DNA of 64,000 nt from NCBI GenBank assembly GCA_965644315.1, contig CBFFRQ010000018.1, positions 1,054,001-1,118,000 on the forward strand. The letters are read 5' to 3'. The notes beneath the pieces were generated by a model, which ran no database searches, was not told the origin of the DNA, and saw only the letters and a list, made by a program, of their open reading frames with translations. The translations under genes were made by a program, and so were the position numbers. This document shows positions 45,853-57,139 of this stretch, piece after piece (positions within the stretch are counted from its first letter, which is position 1; each line of letters starts with the position of its first letter). Source of the stretch: Caecitellus pseudoparvulus (taxonomy: Eukaryota; Bigyra: Bicosoecida).

Positions 45853-48232
45853 CTAGCCTTCAGCCGGACTCACAGTGTACGACACGCGGGTCTCACCCTT
45901 CTTGACCTTCAGCTTCGTCACAGTGACAGTGCCCAGCTCTCCAGCACGATGGACATGGGTGCCTCCACACACGCAGCCGTTATTCGGAGCACCCACACAG
46001 ACCGCTCGCAGCGGCCGCTGGGCGAGCCCTGGCGCCAGCGACTCAGCTGCCACGCCAATGTTTGCCAGCCCGTCAGCGTCAGAAGGCGACAGGAAGTGCA
46101 CGTCGGTGGGGACATCCTCAGCGACGAGGCGCTTCAGCTCAGCATTGAGCCTCTCCACCAACGGCGCTCGTTCCGGCGCAGGCACGGCGCCTTCATAAGC
46201 CACCCACGCGCCATCTGGAAAGTGGTACCCTCGCCCCGGCACCAGCTGCACACCCACTCGGCGCATGGCAAGGTCGAGCAGGTGCCCTGCAGAGTGCAGC
46301 CGGGCAGCCAAGGACCGTGTGGGGCTGTGGACTGAGCTGGTCACCTTGGCGCCCGCGAATTGCTCGACTGAGGGGGCTGCCGCGCTGTCCCCGTCCACGC
46401 TGCAAAATAGCACAACTGCACTGGTGCCGGGCGAAGGCAAGGGCATGCTCCGAGCCGCTAGGACACGCAGGCATGCAGCTGGGTCGTGGACGACTAGGGT
46501 GCCGATGTCGCTGGGTTGCCCGCCCCCCCGAGGGTGGAACACACACGTGTCAAGCAGCAGACACACCACACTGGACGGCACCACGTCCGGCGGCAGCTTG
46601 GGCAGCTGCCCTTCCAGGCGCAGGGGCAGGGCAGGCAGGGGCACGTGGGGCCTGTCCTCTTTCTCCCCTGTCTCGGGGTGTCGCCCGGCTGACAGCACTG
46701 CCCCTGGCGCCACGCCGCCTGCCGAGAGCGCCACAGCGCACACCTTGCCGCCACTGCCCTCCAAGGCCTCACAGCGACCGGCTGCCACGATCACGGCGTC
46801 GCGCTCCAGCTGCTGGCTGTCTCGCATGTACAGCCGGTCTGTCTCCAGAGCCAGCGGCGGCCGTTGGGCCGCTTTGCGTATGGCGGTGACAGCCCCCACA
46901 ATAAGCTCCGCAGCACGCTGCACCTGGGCAAGCGTGGTGAACTTTCCGACAGAGCAGCGCACTGTGCTCAGGGCCACTTCAGCTGGCACGCCCATGGCCG
47001 TGAGGACGTGGCTTGGGCTTGCTAGGCCGCCCTCCTTGCATGCCGCACCGGCACTGACGGCCAGCCTCCCAGCCAGGGCGGCCTGCAGTTCCCGCGCGGC
47101 GACGCCGGGGAAGGCGATGCTGAGGGTGTTGGGCAGGCGTCTCTCTGTGGCGGCGGGGCCGTGCGTCAGGAAGGGGTGGGGCTCCTCCGCAGACCCTGCC
47201 GCGGCGCCCAGCCCCTCGGCAATGCCCTGTAGCAGGGCGGCACGCAGGGCCTCCAGCCGTGCACGGCCGCTCGAGGCCAAGGACGCCCCGGCCGCCTCAC
47301 AGGCGGCGCCGAGGGCCACAGCGCAGGGCACGGGCTCCGTGCCGGGGCGCCGGCCCGCCTCCTGCCCCCCCCCGAAGAGCAGGGGCGCCGGCATGCGCTC
47401 CGACGGCACGGAGCAGGCCACCAGGGCGCCGATGCCCTTGGGCGCGTACAGCTTGTGCCCGGCCACTGTGATGAAGTCCGCCCCTGCGGCGGGCAGCCCC
47501 TCCACGGGCACCTTGCCCAGGCTCTGGCTCGCGTCGACGTGCACGAGGAGGGGATGGGGGTTGCCGTCCGCGGCGCCCCTGGCAGCCGACACGATGGAGG
47601 CGATGTCCTGCAGGGTGCCCACTTCGTTGTTGGAGTGCATGAGAGACAGCAGCACGGTGTGGCGGGTCACAGCGGCCGCTGCGGCAGCGGGGCTCAGGAA
47701 GCCCTCCCCATCCACTGCCAGGGTGGTCACGGTGGCCAAGCCTTGGGACTGGGCGAACGCCAGTGTGCGCTGTGTCGCACAGTGCTCAACTGTGCTGGGC
47801 GGGGCGGGCACACTGCGAGGCGGTGGGTGCGCGCGGCAGATGGCTGGCACACGCACTGGCAGTGGTGATGACGTGTGGGAGGTGTGGGGCAAGCGCCGCA
47901 GCGCACCGGCGAATGGTTCCGAGAATGGCCCAGTTACTGGCCTCTGTCCCGCCCGACGTGAAGGTGACGCTGGGGGGCCCGAGGTTGAAGAGGGAGGCCA
48001 CCTGGGCACGGGCCTGCTCCAGCGCTGCTCGGGCCGATTGCCCGTACTCGTGTGACGAGGACGGGTTCCCCCACGCTTGGAGCATGGCATCATGGGCAGC
48101 ACGAGCAACGTCTTTGTCGACGGGGGTGGTTCCGTTGTAGTCCATGAAGATGCAGCCCTCATGAAAGCCCTCGGTGGAGGGCTGGGCAGGGCCAATTCCC
48201 GCACCAGCGGCTGGTGGGGCTGCGCCCTCCAT
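45853..48232 (-). CDS. selenocysteine lyase/cysteine desulfurase fused to AlaX-type alanyl-tRNA editing domain
   Basis: Exons are 48232..47857 and 47789..45853, giving 770 aa. The 67-nt intron (donor GTGCGT, acceptor CACAG) restores HVITTAIEH. Residues ~28-445 are a PLP class-V aminotransferase fold: MDYNGTTPVDKD, WGNPSSSHEYG, FTSGGTEASNW, VDASQSLGK, AGHKLYAPKG (Lys about 238), FGGGQEAGRRPGTE and catalytic GAAC (Cys about 376). WGNPSS, FGGGQE and GAAC favour the SCLY-like branch. After a ~40-aa linker, residues ~460-770 are a tRNA-editing SAD/AlaX domain with FHPRGGGQPSD, zinc-site HSAGH (about 624-628) and CGGTH (about 733-737). All four predicted zinc ligands are present. Expected activities: S or Se removal from Cys/Sec yielding Ala, and hydrolysis of mischarged tRNA-Ala. 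An upstream in-frame ATG at 48316 exists. Confidence 0.9.
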
Positions 48233-48384
48233 TGGAGGAACGGAAGGGGGGCCGAAACAACTTACAACACAAAAACACCCTACGTGCAAGTACCAGCTTC
48301 GGTGTGCGTGTTGCATGTGTTTTGTGTCAGCCTGTCAAGTCGTTGGGCTGGGTTCTGCGTTTCGCTTGCGTTTCTGCCTCAGCC

Positions 48385-49806
48385 ATGGCAGCCGCGCCTG
48401 AGGCTGCCTCTTCAGGCACGCGCATCCCGGTCGCAGTTGTGGATGACCACCATCATGTGCTTGCTCATTGGCAGCGGTGGAAAGATGCAGGCCTTCTGCC
48501 GTCTGGGGTGCACATGGTTCACTTTGACTCGCACGCTGACCTGGGCTGTGGCTCCCCGCTGGACGCGAGCGGAGACCTCGCCGCCGCCCAAGCCAGCCTG
48601 TCGAGATCTGACAGCGGCATCGCGGAGTGGATTCTTCCGCTAGCCTTTTTTGGGGATGTGGCCTCCGTGCACTGGTGGCGTCCTCGCTTCATCACCGAAA
48701 CAAGCGCGCCCGCAGAGCACCCTGATGAGGGCAGCAAGCCTCAGCTCGAGGGAAGCAGCCCACCCTCCGATGCAGGCAAGGGGCTGTGCACTGTTGTGCA
48801 GTGGGGTGCTGACCAAGATGTGGTGGTGGGGAAGGATACACGACCGCCTCCTGCGGCTGCCCCGAGCACCGCAGCTGAAGGAGAAATCCGCCTGGCAGTG
48901 CACTTCCCTGCCGCGTACTACGTGTCGGAAGGCGCCCACGCCCCTCTTGACTGCTTGGAGTCTCCAACAACATTTAATTTGACAGTGGGGAGTGAAGCAC
49001 GCCTTGATATGCAGGTGCCCGAGCCTGACGAGGCGTGCAGCGCGGCGCAGAGCAACCCGTGGGTTCTGGACGTCTGTTTGGACTACTTTCACTGCAGGAA
49101 CTACTTCATGGAAGACATGCTGTCCCACTTGTCCAGAAACCAAGTCGCAACGTTGAGGCGGGTGTTTGACGCAGAAGCTGCGATTGTCGGCATGCCCATA
49201 GAGCGTGCACAGGCTCTCGTGCGTGAGCACACGTGGCTTCTTGGCTGCATGCTGCGCTGCTCGGTAGAAAGTGCGCAGCCCTCACCACGACTGAATATGC
49301 CAGCATTTTTTGAGGATGCTGGTCTTGAGCTGCAGGAGTTCACGCGCGAAGCAGGGGAGGGCTTGGCGACGGTGCTGCACGAAGCCGGCCTTGCCCTTGA
49401 AGCCGCGCAGCTGCACTCCGCTGCGGAAGCCTTCAAGGAAGGAGACACTTCGCTGCCCGAGGCAGCCAGTGACCAGCCCCTTGTCGCGTCGATGATAGAG
49501 TCCGGAGGGCCGTGTCTGATCCAGCCTCACACAGCAACAACTGCTGAAAGCATGTTGGACAGCTTGGGCCGCTTCAAGGAGTGGCTGGCCTCGCAGGCCA
49601 CGCTCCCGGCAGCCATCACGATTGCGTGCTCCACTGGAGACGAGTTTGTCCCCCAGAAAGTGGTGCGGTGGCTGCTGCCTCAAGTGCTGTCCAGCATCGG
49701 AGAAGCCTGCGCGTGTGGTGGTTTGGAGTCGCAGGGTTCCCTTTGCATTCACGCAGACCCATCTGTGGAGCACTTTCTTGGTCGATCCAGCTCAGACTCT
49801 GGATGA
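48385..49806 (+). CDS. UPF0489 family protein (C5orf22-like)
   Basis: A single exon encodes 473 aa from the ATG at 48385 (AGCCATGGC). Motifs of the UPF0489 family are present: VVDDHHHVLAHW near the N-terminus, VHMVHFDSHADLG, WILPLAFFGDVASVHWWRP and WVLDVCLDYFHCRNYF. The conserved HFDSH and LDxDYF-like acidic/His motifs suggest a metal-dependent arginase/deacetylase-like fold, but no activity is established for the family that I know of. It is divergent from the fusion gene, with only 152 bp between start codons. Confidence 0.85.
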   Translation: MAAAPEAASSGTRIPVAVVDDHHHVLAHWQRWKDAGLLPSGVHMVHFDSHADLGCGSPLDASGDLAAAQASLSRSDSGIAEWILPLAFFGDVASVHWWRPRFITETSAPAEHPDEGSKPQLEGSSPPSDAGKGLCTVVQWGADQDVVVGKDTRPPPAAAPSTAAEGEIRLAVHFPAAYYVSEGAHAPLDCLESPTTFNLTVGSEARLDMQVPEPDEACSAAQSNPWVLDVCLDYFHCRNYFMEDMLSHLSRNQVATLRRVFDAEAAIVGMPIERAQALVREHTWLLGCMLRCSVESAQPSPRLNMPAFFEDAGLELQEFTREAGEGLATVLHEAGLALEAAQLHSAAEAFKEGDTSLPEAASDQPLVASMIESGGPCLIQPHTATTAESMLDSLGRFKEWLASQATLPAAITIACSTGDEFVPQKVVRWLLPQVLSSIGEACACGGLESQGSLCIHADPSVEHFLGRSSSDSG

Positions 49807-49909
49807 TGCTCCCCGCATAGGACCACGCTGAAGGGTGGCCCCCCTGCTCCTTCCGCTGGCAGGATGCTGACTTGGCCGGCTGTAGGTCCGACACGCTGGT
49901 TGTGAGCGC

Positions 49910-51871
49910 TCACTGCAAGTAGGGCTGCAGCAAAGCCACCGGCGCAGTGCCCTGCTTCCTGCAGAAGCACGGAACACTGATGTTCTGTGTCCTCACCGGC
50001 TGCTGCAGCCAGCACTGCATCCCGAGCCCGGCGACCGAGCACCTCCGCCTGCGAGTGTTGTGCGCATGGGTGAGGTGAGAAAGCAGGGCATAGCTGTCTT
50101 CACGCACGCTGTGCCGTCGATCAGCTTCTCCATCCTGAAAGGCGATGGACCGCAGGACCTGTGCCATGAGCTGCTGCAGCGAAGTTTTGCTCGTGCGTGC
50201 TGGGCGTGCAGAAGGCTGCAGCACTGCCAAGAGGTCCTCCACGTCGGCAGCGTCCAAATTGTCCAAAGCTGCAACAAGCTCCGCGTCCTCCATGTCGGAC
50301 CAGGCAGGCGACGCCCGCGAGTGAACCTTGTCGCTGCCCTCTGCTGGGACTTTGGGTGACGGCGTAGTATCTGGTATTTGAGCTTTCGTTGGCTCCAAGC
50401 TCTCAAGCAGGTGCTCCAGTGCAGCTGCACCGCGAAGGGCAGCGTCATCGTCTGCTCCCGCATTCTCACAGCTCCCGCTGCGCTCCTTCACGGCTGCTGT
50501 GGGGACGCCCTTCTTTGCCCCCGGCATACAAGCCAAGGCAGCTTCGCGTCGACTAGCAAGTCTGCTCAGTCCTGGGCCGGTGTCTGGGGGAGAGAGCAGC
50601 AGCTCTCTGGCCTGCACAAGGCGCTCCTGGCTTCCTATGATTGAGGCGATGCTGGGACTTTGCAAGGCAAGCTCCCACGCTCTCTGACTTTCTTCCAGTT
50701 GTGCAGCCCTCGAAGCCTGAATCTGTGGCAGGGTCTGCTCGCAGACCAAGCTCCTACTCCACCAATCACTCCTATTGCGACCCTGCAGCTTCCTTGACAT
50801 GTTTGCCACCTGTTGCCGGGCCTGGGCAAGGTTTGCCTGCGTCCAGGCGAAGTAGGCCGCGCTTGATGTAGGCTGGTCAGGCGCCCGGGCCCGTTTCCTG
50901 TCCCTCGCAGGCTGCCGCTTCGCTTCGAGCGCGCGCATGGTCTGCTGCAGGTCCGCGGGGATCGACACAGAGCAAGGGCTTTCCCAGTGCGGAGCATCCA
51001 TCATGAACCACGTCATTTCTGTGCCTTTTCCGCACTCGGCAACGCACCTCGGCGCTGGCGCCCGGAAGCCAGCGCCTCTGCGCAAGGCAGGGCCAGCAAG
51101 CATGATCTCACGCGGCGCCTTGAGCCCCGCCCCTCGAGCAGCGAACCTGGTGGTCCTCTTTCCTTCTCTTTGTGCCTTCTCCAGTGCGCCAGCTGCGTCC
51201 TCAGCCGCATCTGCCACAGGTTTGCCCCAGCGCGCCAGCCACCTGAAGTCAACTGGTTGCCTCGCTTGAGAGGGCACAGCAGGGCTGGCGGAGGGTGGCG
51301 AAGCTGCTGACGTTCTGCTTGGGGCGGAAGGTGGTTGTCTCACATGTTGTTGTGAGGCAGCGAGGGATGTGCTTGTGGGGCTCCGCGGCTGAGTTGCACA
51401 GCGCTTCTCTGGCTCTTGATCTTCCCCTCCGGCGGCACGCCCTTCAACAGGCGAGGCAAGTGCGCCCCCCCCAGGCAGAGCAAACCAAGACGGTTGGTCC
51501 AGTTCCCGAAATTCAGACCGGAAGCGGCGAAGGAGAGCTTGCGCGCCCGGCGTCAGGCCCGCCTGCTTGTCTGGCAGTGGGAGCAAAGCAGCCTGCACGC
51601 GCGGGTTCTGCAGCAAGCCCGCACCGACACCTGGAGGCAGCGTCGCAACGACAGCCCACGGAGCCGCAAGAGCAGCCTTTGTGCTGTACCTTCCCCACGC
51701 GTCACTACCTCTCTGGACGTTGCTGGCGTTCAGCGCGGTGATGGCCGTGCGAAGCGAAAGTGGTTGCAACGCAGCATCTGCGTCAGGCATTGCAGCTTCT
51801 TCACTGCCAGGCGCCTCACGTGCGGCTTCGGAGTGTGCATGGCTACGCGCAGAAGTCTGCACGGTGAACAT
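49910..51871 (-). CDS. unrecognised Ala/Pro-rich protein
   Basis: A single open frame gives 653 aa from the ATG at 51871. More ordered regions are about residues 35-130 (LQPLSLRTAITALNASNVQ...LRRFRSEFRELDQPSWF), about 205-300 (PVDFRWLARWGKPVADAAED...TEMTWFMMDAPHW) and a helical, charged region of about 330-440. The rest is low complexity. An extra 5' exon is possible: an ATG near 52155 followed by about 77 codons, then a 50-nt GT..AG gap (donor GTGCAG, acceptor TTGCAG just before 51871), would add a N-terminus in frame. I do not recognise the family. It is convergent with the UPF0489 gene (103 bp). Confidence 0.55.
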   Translation of the reverse strand: MFTVQTSARSHAHSEAAREAPGSEEAAMPDADAALQPLSLRTAITALNASNVQRGSDAWGRYSTKAALAAPWAVVATLPPGVGAGLLQNPRVQAALLPLPDKQAGLTPGAQALLRRFRSEFRELDQPSWFALPGGGALASPVEGRAAGGEDQEPEKRCATQPRSPTSTSLAASQQHVRQPPSAPSRTSAASPPSASPAVPSQARQPVDFRWLARWGKPVADAAEDAAGALEKAQREGKRTTRFAARGAGLKAPREIMLAGPALRRGAGFRAPAPRCVAECGKGTEMTWFMMDAPHWESPCSVSIPADLQQTMRALEAKRQPARDRKRARAPDQPTSSAAYFAWTQANLAQARQQVANMSRKLQGRNRSDWWSRSLVCEQTLPQIQASRAAQLEESQRAWELALQSPSIASIIGSQERLVQARELLLSPPDTGPGLSRLASRREAALACMPGAKKGVPTAAVKERSGSCENAGADDDAALRGAAALEHLLESLEPTKAQIPDTTPSPKVPAEGSDKVHSRASPAWSDMEDAELVAALDNLDAADVEDLLAVLQPSARPARTSKTSLQQLMAQVLRSIAFQDGEADRRHSVREDSYALLSHLTHAHNTRRRRCSVAGLGMQCWLQQPVRTQNISVPCFCRKQGTAPVALLQPYLQ

Positions 51872-52416
51872 GACTGCAAGGCGCTTCTCAACTCTGGTGA
51901 GCGCCCCAGAAACAACCCTGCACGGGAGAGATTCGTTGTGGAGGTGCTTGCATGAAACGCCGCGTTTCCGAGGCTCTTCACAAACCGTGCAATTCTCCCT
52001 GTCTGGGACACACTTTTCTGCAGTGCTCCAGCATCTTCATCGAGTGCATGCCTGTCAGGTAAGGTGTCGGATGGCTTGCTTGGCAAGCGGTGGCTGCCAA
52101 GTCCGGCGTTCGCTGCCGGTAATGTGGCAGCACGAAGTCGCTTGGCACCACCCATGGCACTGGCAGTTGCAATGGATGGGTCCCTTGAAAGGTGGGTCCG
52201 ACCGGGGCACAGACTCGGGGCTGTCGCCAAGCCTACATGTCGGGGATCGCCGAAGGCTTGCGTGGGCGGTGACCGAGCCACGGTGTCCTCAAATTCACGG
52301 GAGCTCATTCGGCGCACGACTGTGCAGCACCCGCACACGCTTCAAGCAGAAGCACACAGGCTTGGGAGTGGGCGTGTTGGGTCACGCACAATGGGTGGTG
52401 CATTGGACGTGGGATT
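51872..52416. other. 545-bp interval, possible extra 5' exon of the 49910-51871 gene
   Basis: Lies upstream of the minus-strand gene starting at 51871 and downstream of RBBP4's stop. A minus-strand frame here (about 52155-51925) could be an upstream exon in phase with the 653-aa frame, but codon content alone does not decide it. Otherwise nothing is recognised. Confidence 0.3.
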
Positions 52417-54598
<2,182 letters not shown>

Positions 54599-56086
54599 TC
54601 ACTCGCGACGGGCGGCCTTCGCCTCCGATGCGCAAGACATGTCAGTGGGCTGGCCACCTTTCTCGCGTGGACGCCGGCGCCCACCGAGGCGTGGCAATGT
54701 CTGGCTGGCGGCAGCCATGTTCTGCAGGAAGTGCATCAGACGGCTCATGTCTGCCACATTGGCAGGTGCAGGACCTGCGGCTGCCGCTGCCGACGGAGGA
54801 ATAGCGGGCAACACAAAGGGCAAATTTGGGTCGGCTCGAGCCAGGGCCAGATTCGTGGTAGTGCACGGTACCTCCTTGCCGGTGGCCGCCCTAGCCGTGA
54901 ACAGGTCCGGTGTAAGCTTCTTCACCACGGTAATGTCCGAGGGGAAGGCGGCGTACGCACCCATGCTCGGCACGTGCACTCGCAGACGCAGCCGAAGGTG
55001 GCCCACGTCAGACGAGATGGGCAGGTGGTGCAGGGAGGGCAGGAGGTACACGACGCCAGGCTGGGGTGCTCCGCCCAGTGCATGCGTCAGGCTCTCTACG
55101 AGGGCCTGGTCGCTCATGCGACCGCGTTCCAGAGGGGCGCATCCCTCATCACGCTTGGTGACGTCATCCTGGATGACCAGGGCCTTGCCATCCAAGGTCT
55201 CGCTGAAGTACACCAGGGAGAAGACGGCGCGAACTGCTTCCACAGGCTGCAGGTCATGGTTGACGGAAGTCGTCTTGGTGCGGCGGTACACTGCTCTGCC
55301 CAGCTCGTCATGCAGCTGGAGGTCGACACAAGACAAGAGCTCAGTGGGGAAGAAATCCACCATGCGGGTTGCTTTCCCAGGGATGAAGTTGTACTCGCCC
55401 GTGTACTTCCTCATCGTCTGGTCAACGCCTGCACTGGCGCCCCACACTTGCACCACAGGCCGGCGCGTCTTGGACGAGCATATGGCCAAGGTGCAGTGTT
55501 GGAGGGCTGCGTGCGTGTCCCCCACTGAGCCGTCTTGGGGCAAGATATTGCGGACATCACCCACCACGGTGGGAAGGTGCCCGACAATGGTCAAGCCCTT
55601 GGGTTCAGGTGAGGCAGCGGAGCCGCTAGGGCTTTCACCCTGACCACTCGCAGCCAAGTGCTCAGACACACAGCCTGGCGGGGTAGCTTGGATACCCCCA
55701 ACGGGAGGTATAGCAATGGAGCAGGCTTCCGCGAGACTCTCGGCTTGAGCCTGGAGCAGGGGGTTTGGCTCAAGCCCGGAGCACGGCACAGGCTGCCCTG
55801 GTTGCACGCCAGTTGTGCTTTCACCCTCAGCACCTCCGGCGCCTCCCTGCTGCTGGCCAGCGCCTCCTGGGAGTAGCCCTTCCCACGAGCCGGTCTCGGC
55901 GTGCGAAGGTGTTCCTACAGGGGGTAGGAGTGTGTGGCTGTCCACAGGATCCAGGATCAGCAAGCCTTGCGGGTTGGGGGTCGTTGAAATTGAATCAAAT
56001 ACAAGCGACTCCACGCTGACACCAGGGGTTGCCTGAGGTGCGGATACTTGAGGAACAAAGCCCGTGGAATGGTTCTGGCTCGCCAT
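54599..56086 (-). CDS. unknown-family protein, tandem paralogue 1
   Basis: A single exon encodes 495 aa from the ATG at 56086 (MASQNHSTGFVPQ). The open frame extends upstream but that part resembles the duplicated 5' flank, not protein. The N-terminal ~160 residues are Pro/Gly/Ser-rich and low complexity. Residues ~170-420 form the conserved core: GHLPTVVGDVRNILPQDG, LLSCVDLQLHDELGRAVYRR, FSLVYFSETLDGKALV, VVYLLPSLHHLPISSDVGHL and PSMGAYAAFPSDITVV. The core looks like a beta-rich fold. The tail has GGRRRPRE and ends KAARRE, a possible basic nuclear-localisation signal. I do not recognise the family. The paralogue lies 1.05 kb upstream on the same strand. Confidence 0.75.
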   Translation of the reverse strand: MASQNHSTGFVPQVSAPQATPGVSVESLVFDSISTTPNPQGLLILDPVDSHTLLPPVGTPSHAETGSWEGLLPGGAGQQQGGAGGAEGESTTGVQPGQPVPCSGLEPNPLLQAQAESLAEACSIAIPPVGGIQATPPGCVSEHLAASGQGESPSGSAASPEPKGLTIVGHLPTVVGDVRNILPQDGSVGDTHAALQHCTLAICSSKTRRPVVQVWGASAGVDQTMRKYTGEYNFIPGKATRMVDFFPTELLSCVDLQLHDELGRAVYRRTKTTSVNHDLQPVEAVRAVFSLVYFSETLDGKALVIQDDVTKRDEGCAPLERGRMSDQALVESLTHALGGAPQPGVVYLLPSLHHLPISSDVGHLRLRLRVHVPSMGAYAAFPSDITVVKKLTPDLFTARAATGKEVPCTTTNLALARADPNLPFVLPAIPPSAAAAAGPAPANVADMSRLMHFLQNMAAASQTLPRLGGRRRPREKGGQPTDMSCASEAKAARRE

Positions 56087-57139
56087 GTCGTCCGTCTGCG
56101 GAAAGGCGGCCGAGTTCGGCTTGACACGACAGCAGAAACGGCGTCGAAACCCACCACGCCAAGCGGCGTGCAGCCCGCGCTCCGCGCAGTCACACACAAA
56201 CCACCGCACGACACAGGCACACATGCAGCAGACATGCAGTGTGGAGACACTTGCCGCAGGTGGGCGGGTGCGAGGGCGTGCGACAAGCACCCGTTCGCAG
56301 CGAGGTGCCGTTGGGGACTGTCGTCACGCACGGGTGTCGGGGGAGATGACTGGTGACGGGGAAGGTCGGGGGTGCGCGAAGGGCGGGGTGGTGCGGTGAG
56401 AGGTTGCAGGAGCTGAGAACAAGTGTACGGAGAGGTAAATGTGGCAAGTGCGAGTGACTGTGGCCTGTGGCGACCCCGCCCAATTTCCGCGGGGGGGCGA
56501 GGGGGTGCTCGCAAGGTGCACGGTGCTGGAGCAAGCCTTCTGTGACCCCATCTCACACACCTGCCACCTTCCCTGCATCGTAGCTTGGCCTTCCTGCCCT
56601 TTCATCTCCACTGAACGCGTGCTCATCCGCACGGTATGCCGGCATCGCGAGGAGTGGGCTCAAGTTCCCGTCCCGCTGGCGCTGCACAGGGGTTCCCCCC
56701 CACCCCCCACACTGAGAACTGCCTGTGCAGGCCAGAGCAGCGCCACCCACAGACCAGCGTAGCATGTGGCAGGCGTGCGTGCCATTGCCTTGCACGCTGG
56801 CGCTGTGACTTCACGCAGTGTTGCTGGAGCCATGCTCGGCTCTCGCGATGGGGCACAGGCGCAGCTCGGCGACGGTGTCATGCAGAGGCAGTCTTCACGC
56901 CAAGCCTGGCACTGCTCGGCGTCGCCCACGCTCCTGTGGTGTGGTGCGTGCAGTACAAAGGAAGTGTATTTGTTGCATCGAGGCCAGTGAATGACCTCTC
57001 CACAATAAATAAAAAAACCGCCCGTAGTATAGGATACACGGGCAACTGAGGTGAGGGGTGCCAACGGTCCACCTCCCGGCGAAGTGATGCACACGTTGCA
57101 GAACTTGTTCGCATCTGCGAGACAAGCCTTGCTAGTGCT
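56087..57139. other. 1.05-kb interval between the tandem paralogues
   Basis: From ~56087 to ~56560 it matches the 5' flank of paralogue 2 (58670-59110): shared CACACAAACCACCGCAC, CTTGCCGC and a G tract near 56486. The rest (~56560-57139) is unique sequence with AATAAATAAAAAAA at about 57003-57016 and the paralogue-2 stem-loop at 57104-57126. No gene is supported. Confidence 0.5.
57104..57126 (-). other. 3' stem-loop of tandem paralogue 2
   Basis: A near-perfect inverted repeat, CTTGTTCGCA - TC - TGCGAGACAAG (one bulged base), lies about 13 nt 3' of the TGA stop. On the mRNA strand the apex is CGCAGATGCG, equivalent to the apex found after paralogue 1. Confidence 0.6.

Noticed and set aside
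46265-48055. 596-aa plus-strand open frame opposite the lyase-AlaX gene
   Set aside because: Antisense to conserved catalytic motifs. Arg/Ser/Ala/Pro-rich shadow frame.
57003-57016. AATAAATAAAAAAA as a polyadenylation signal
   Set aside because: It is on the plus strand, where no gene ends nearby. The flanking genes are on the minus strand, so there is no supported role.
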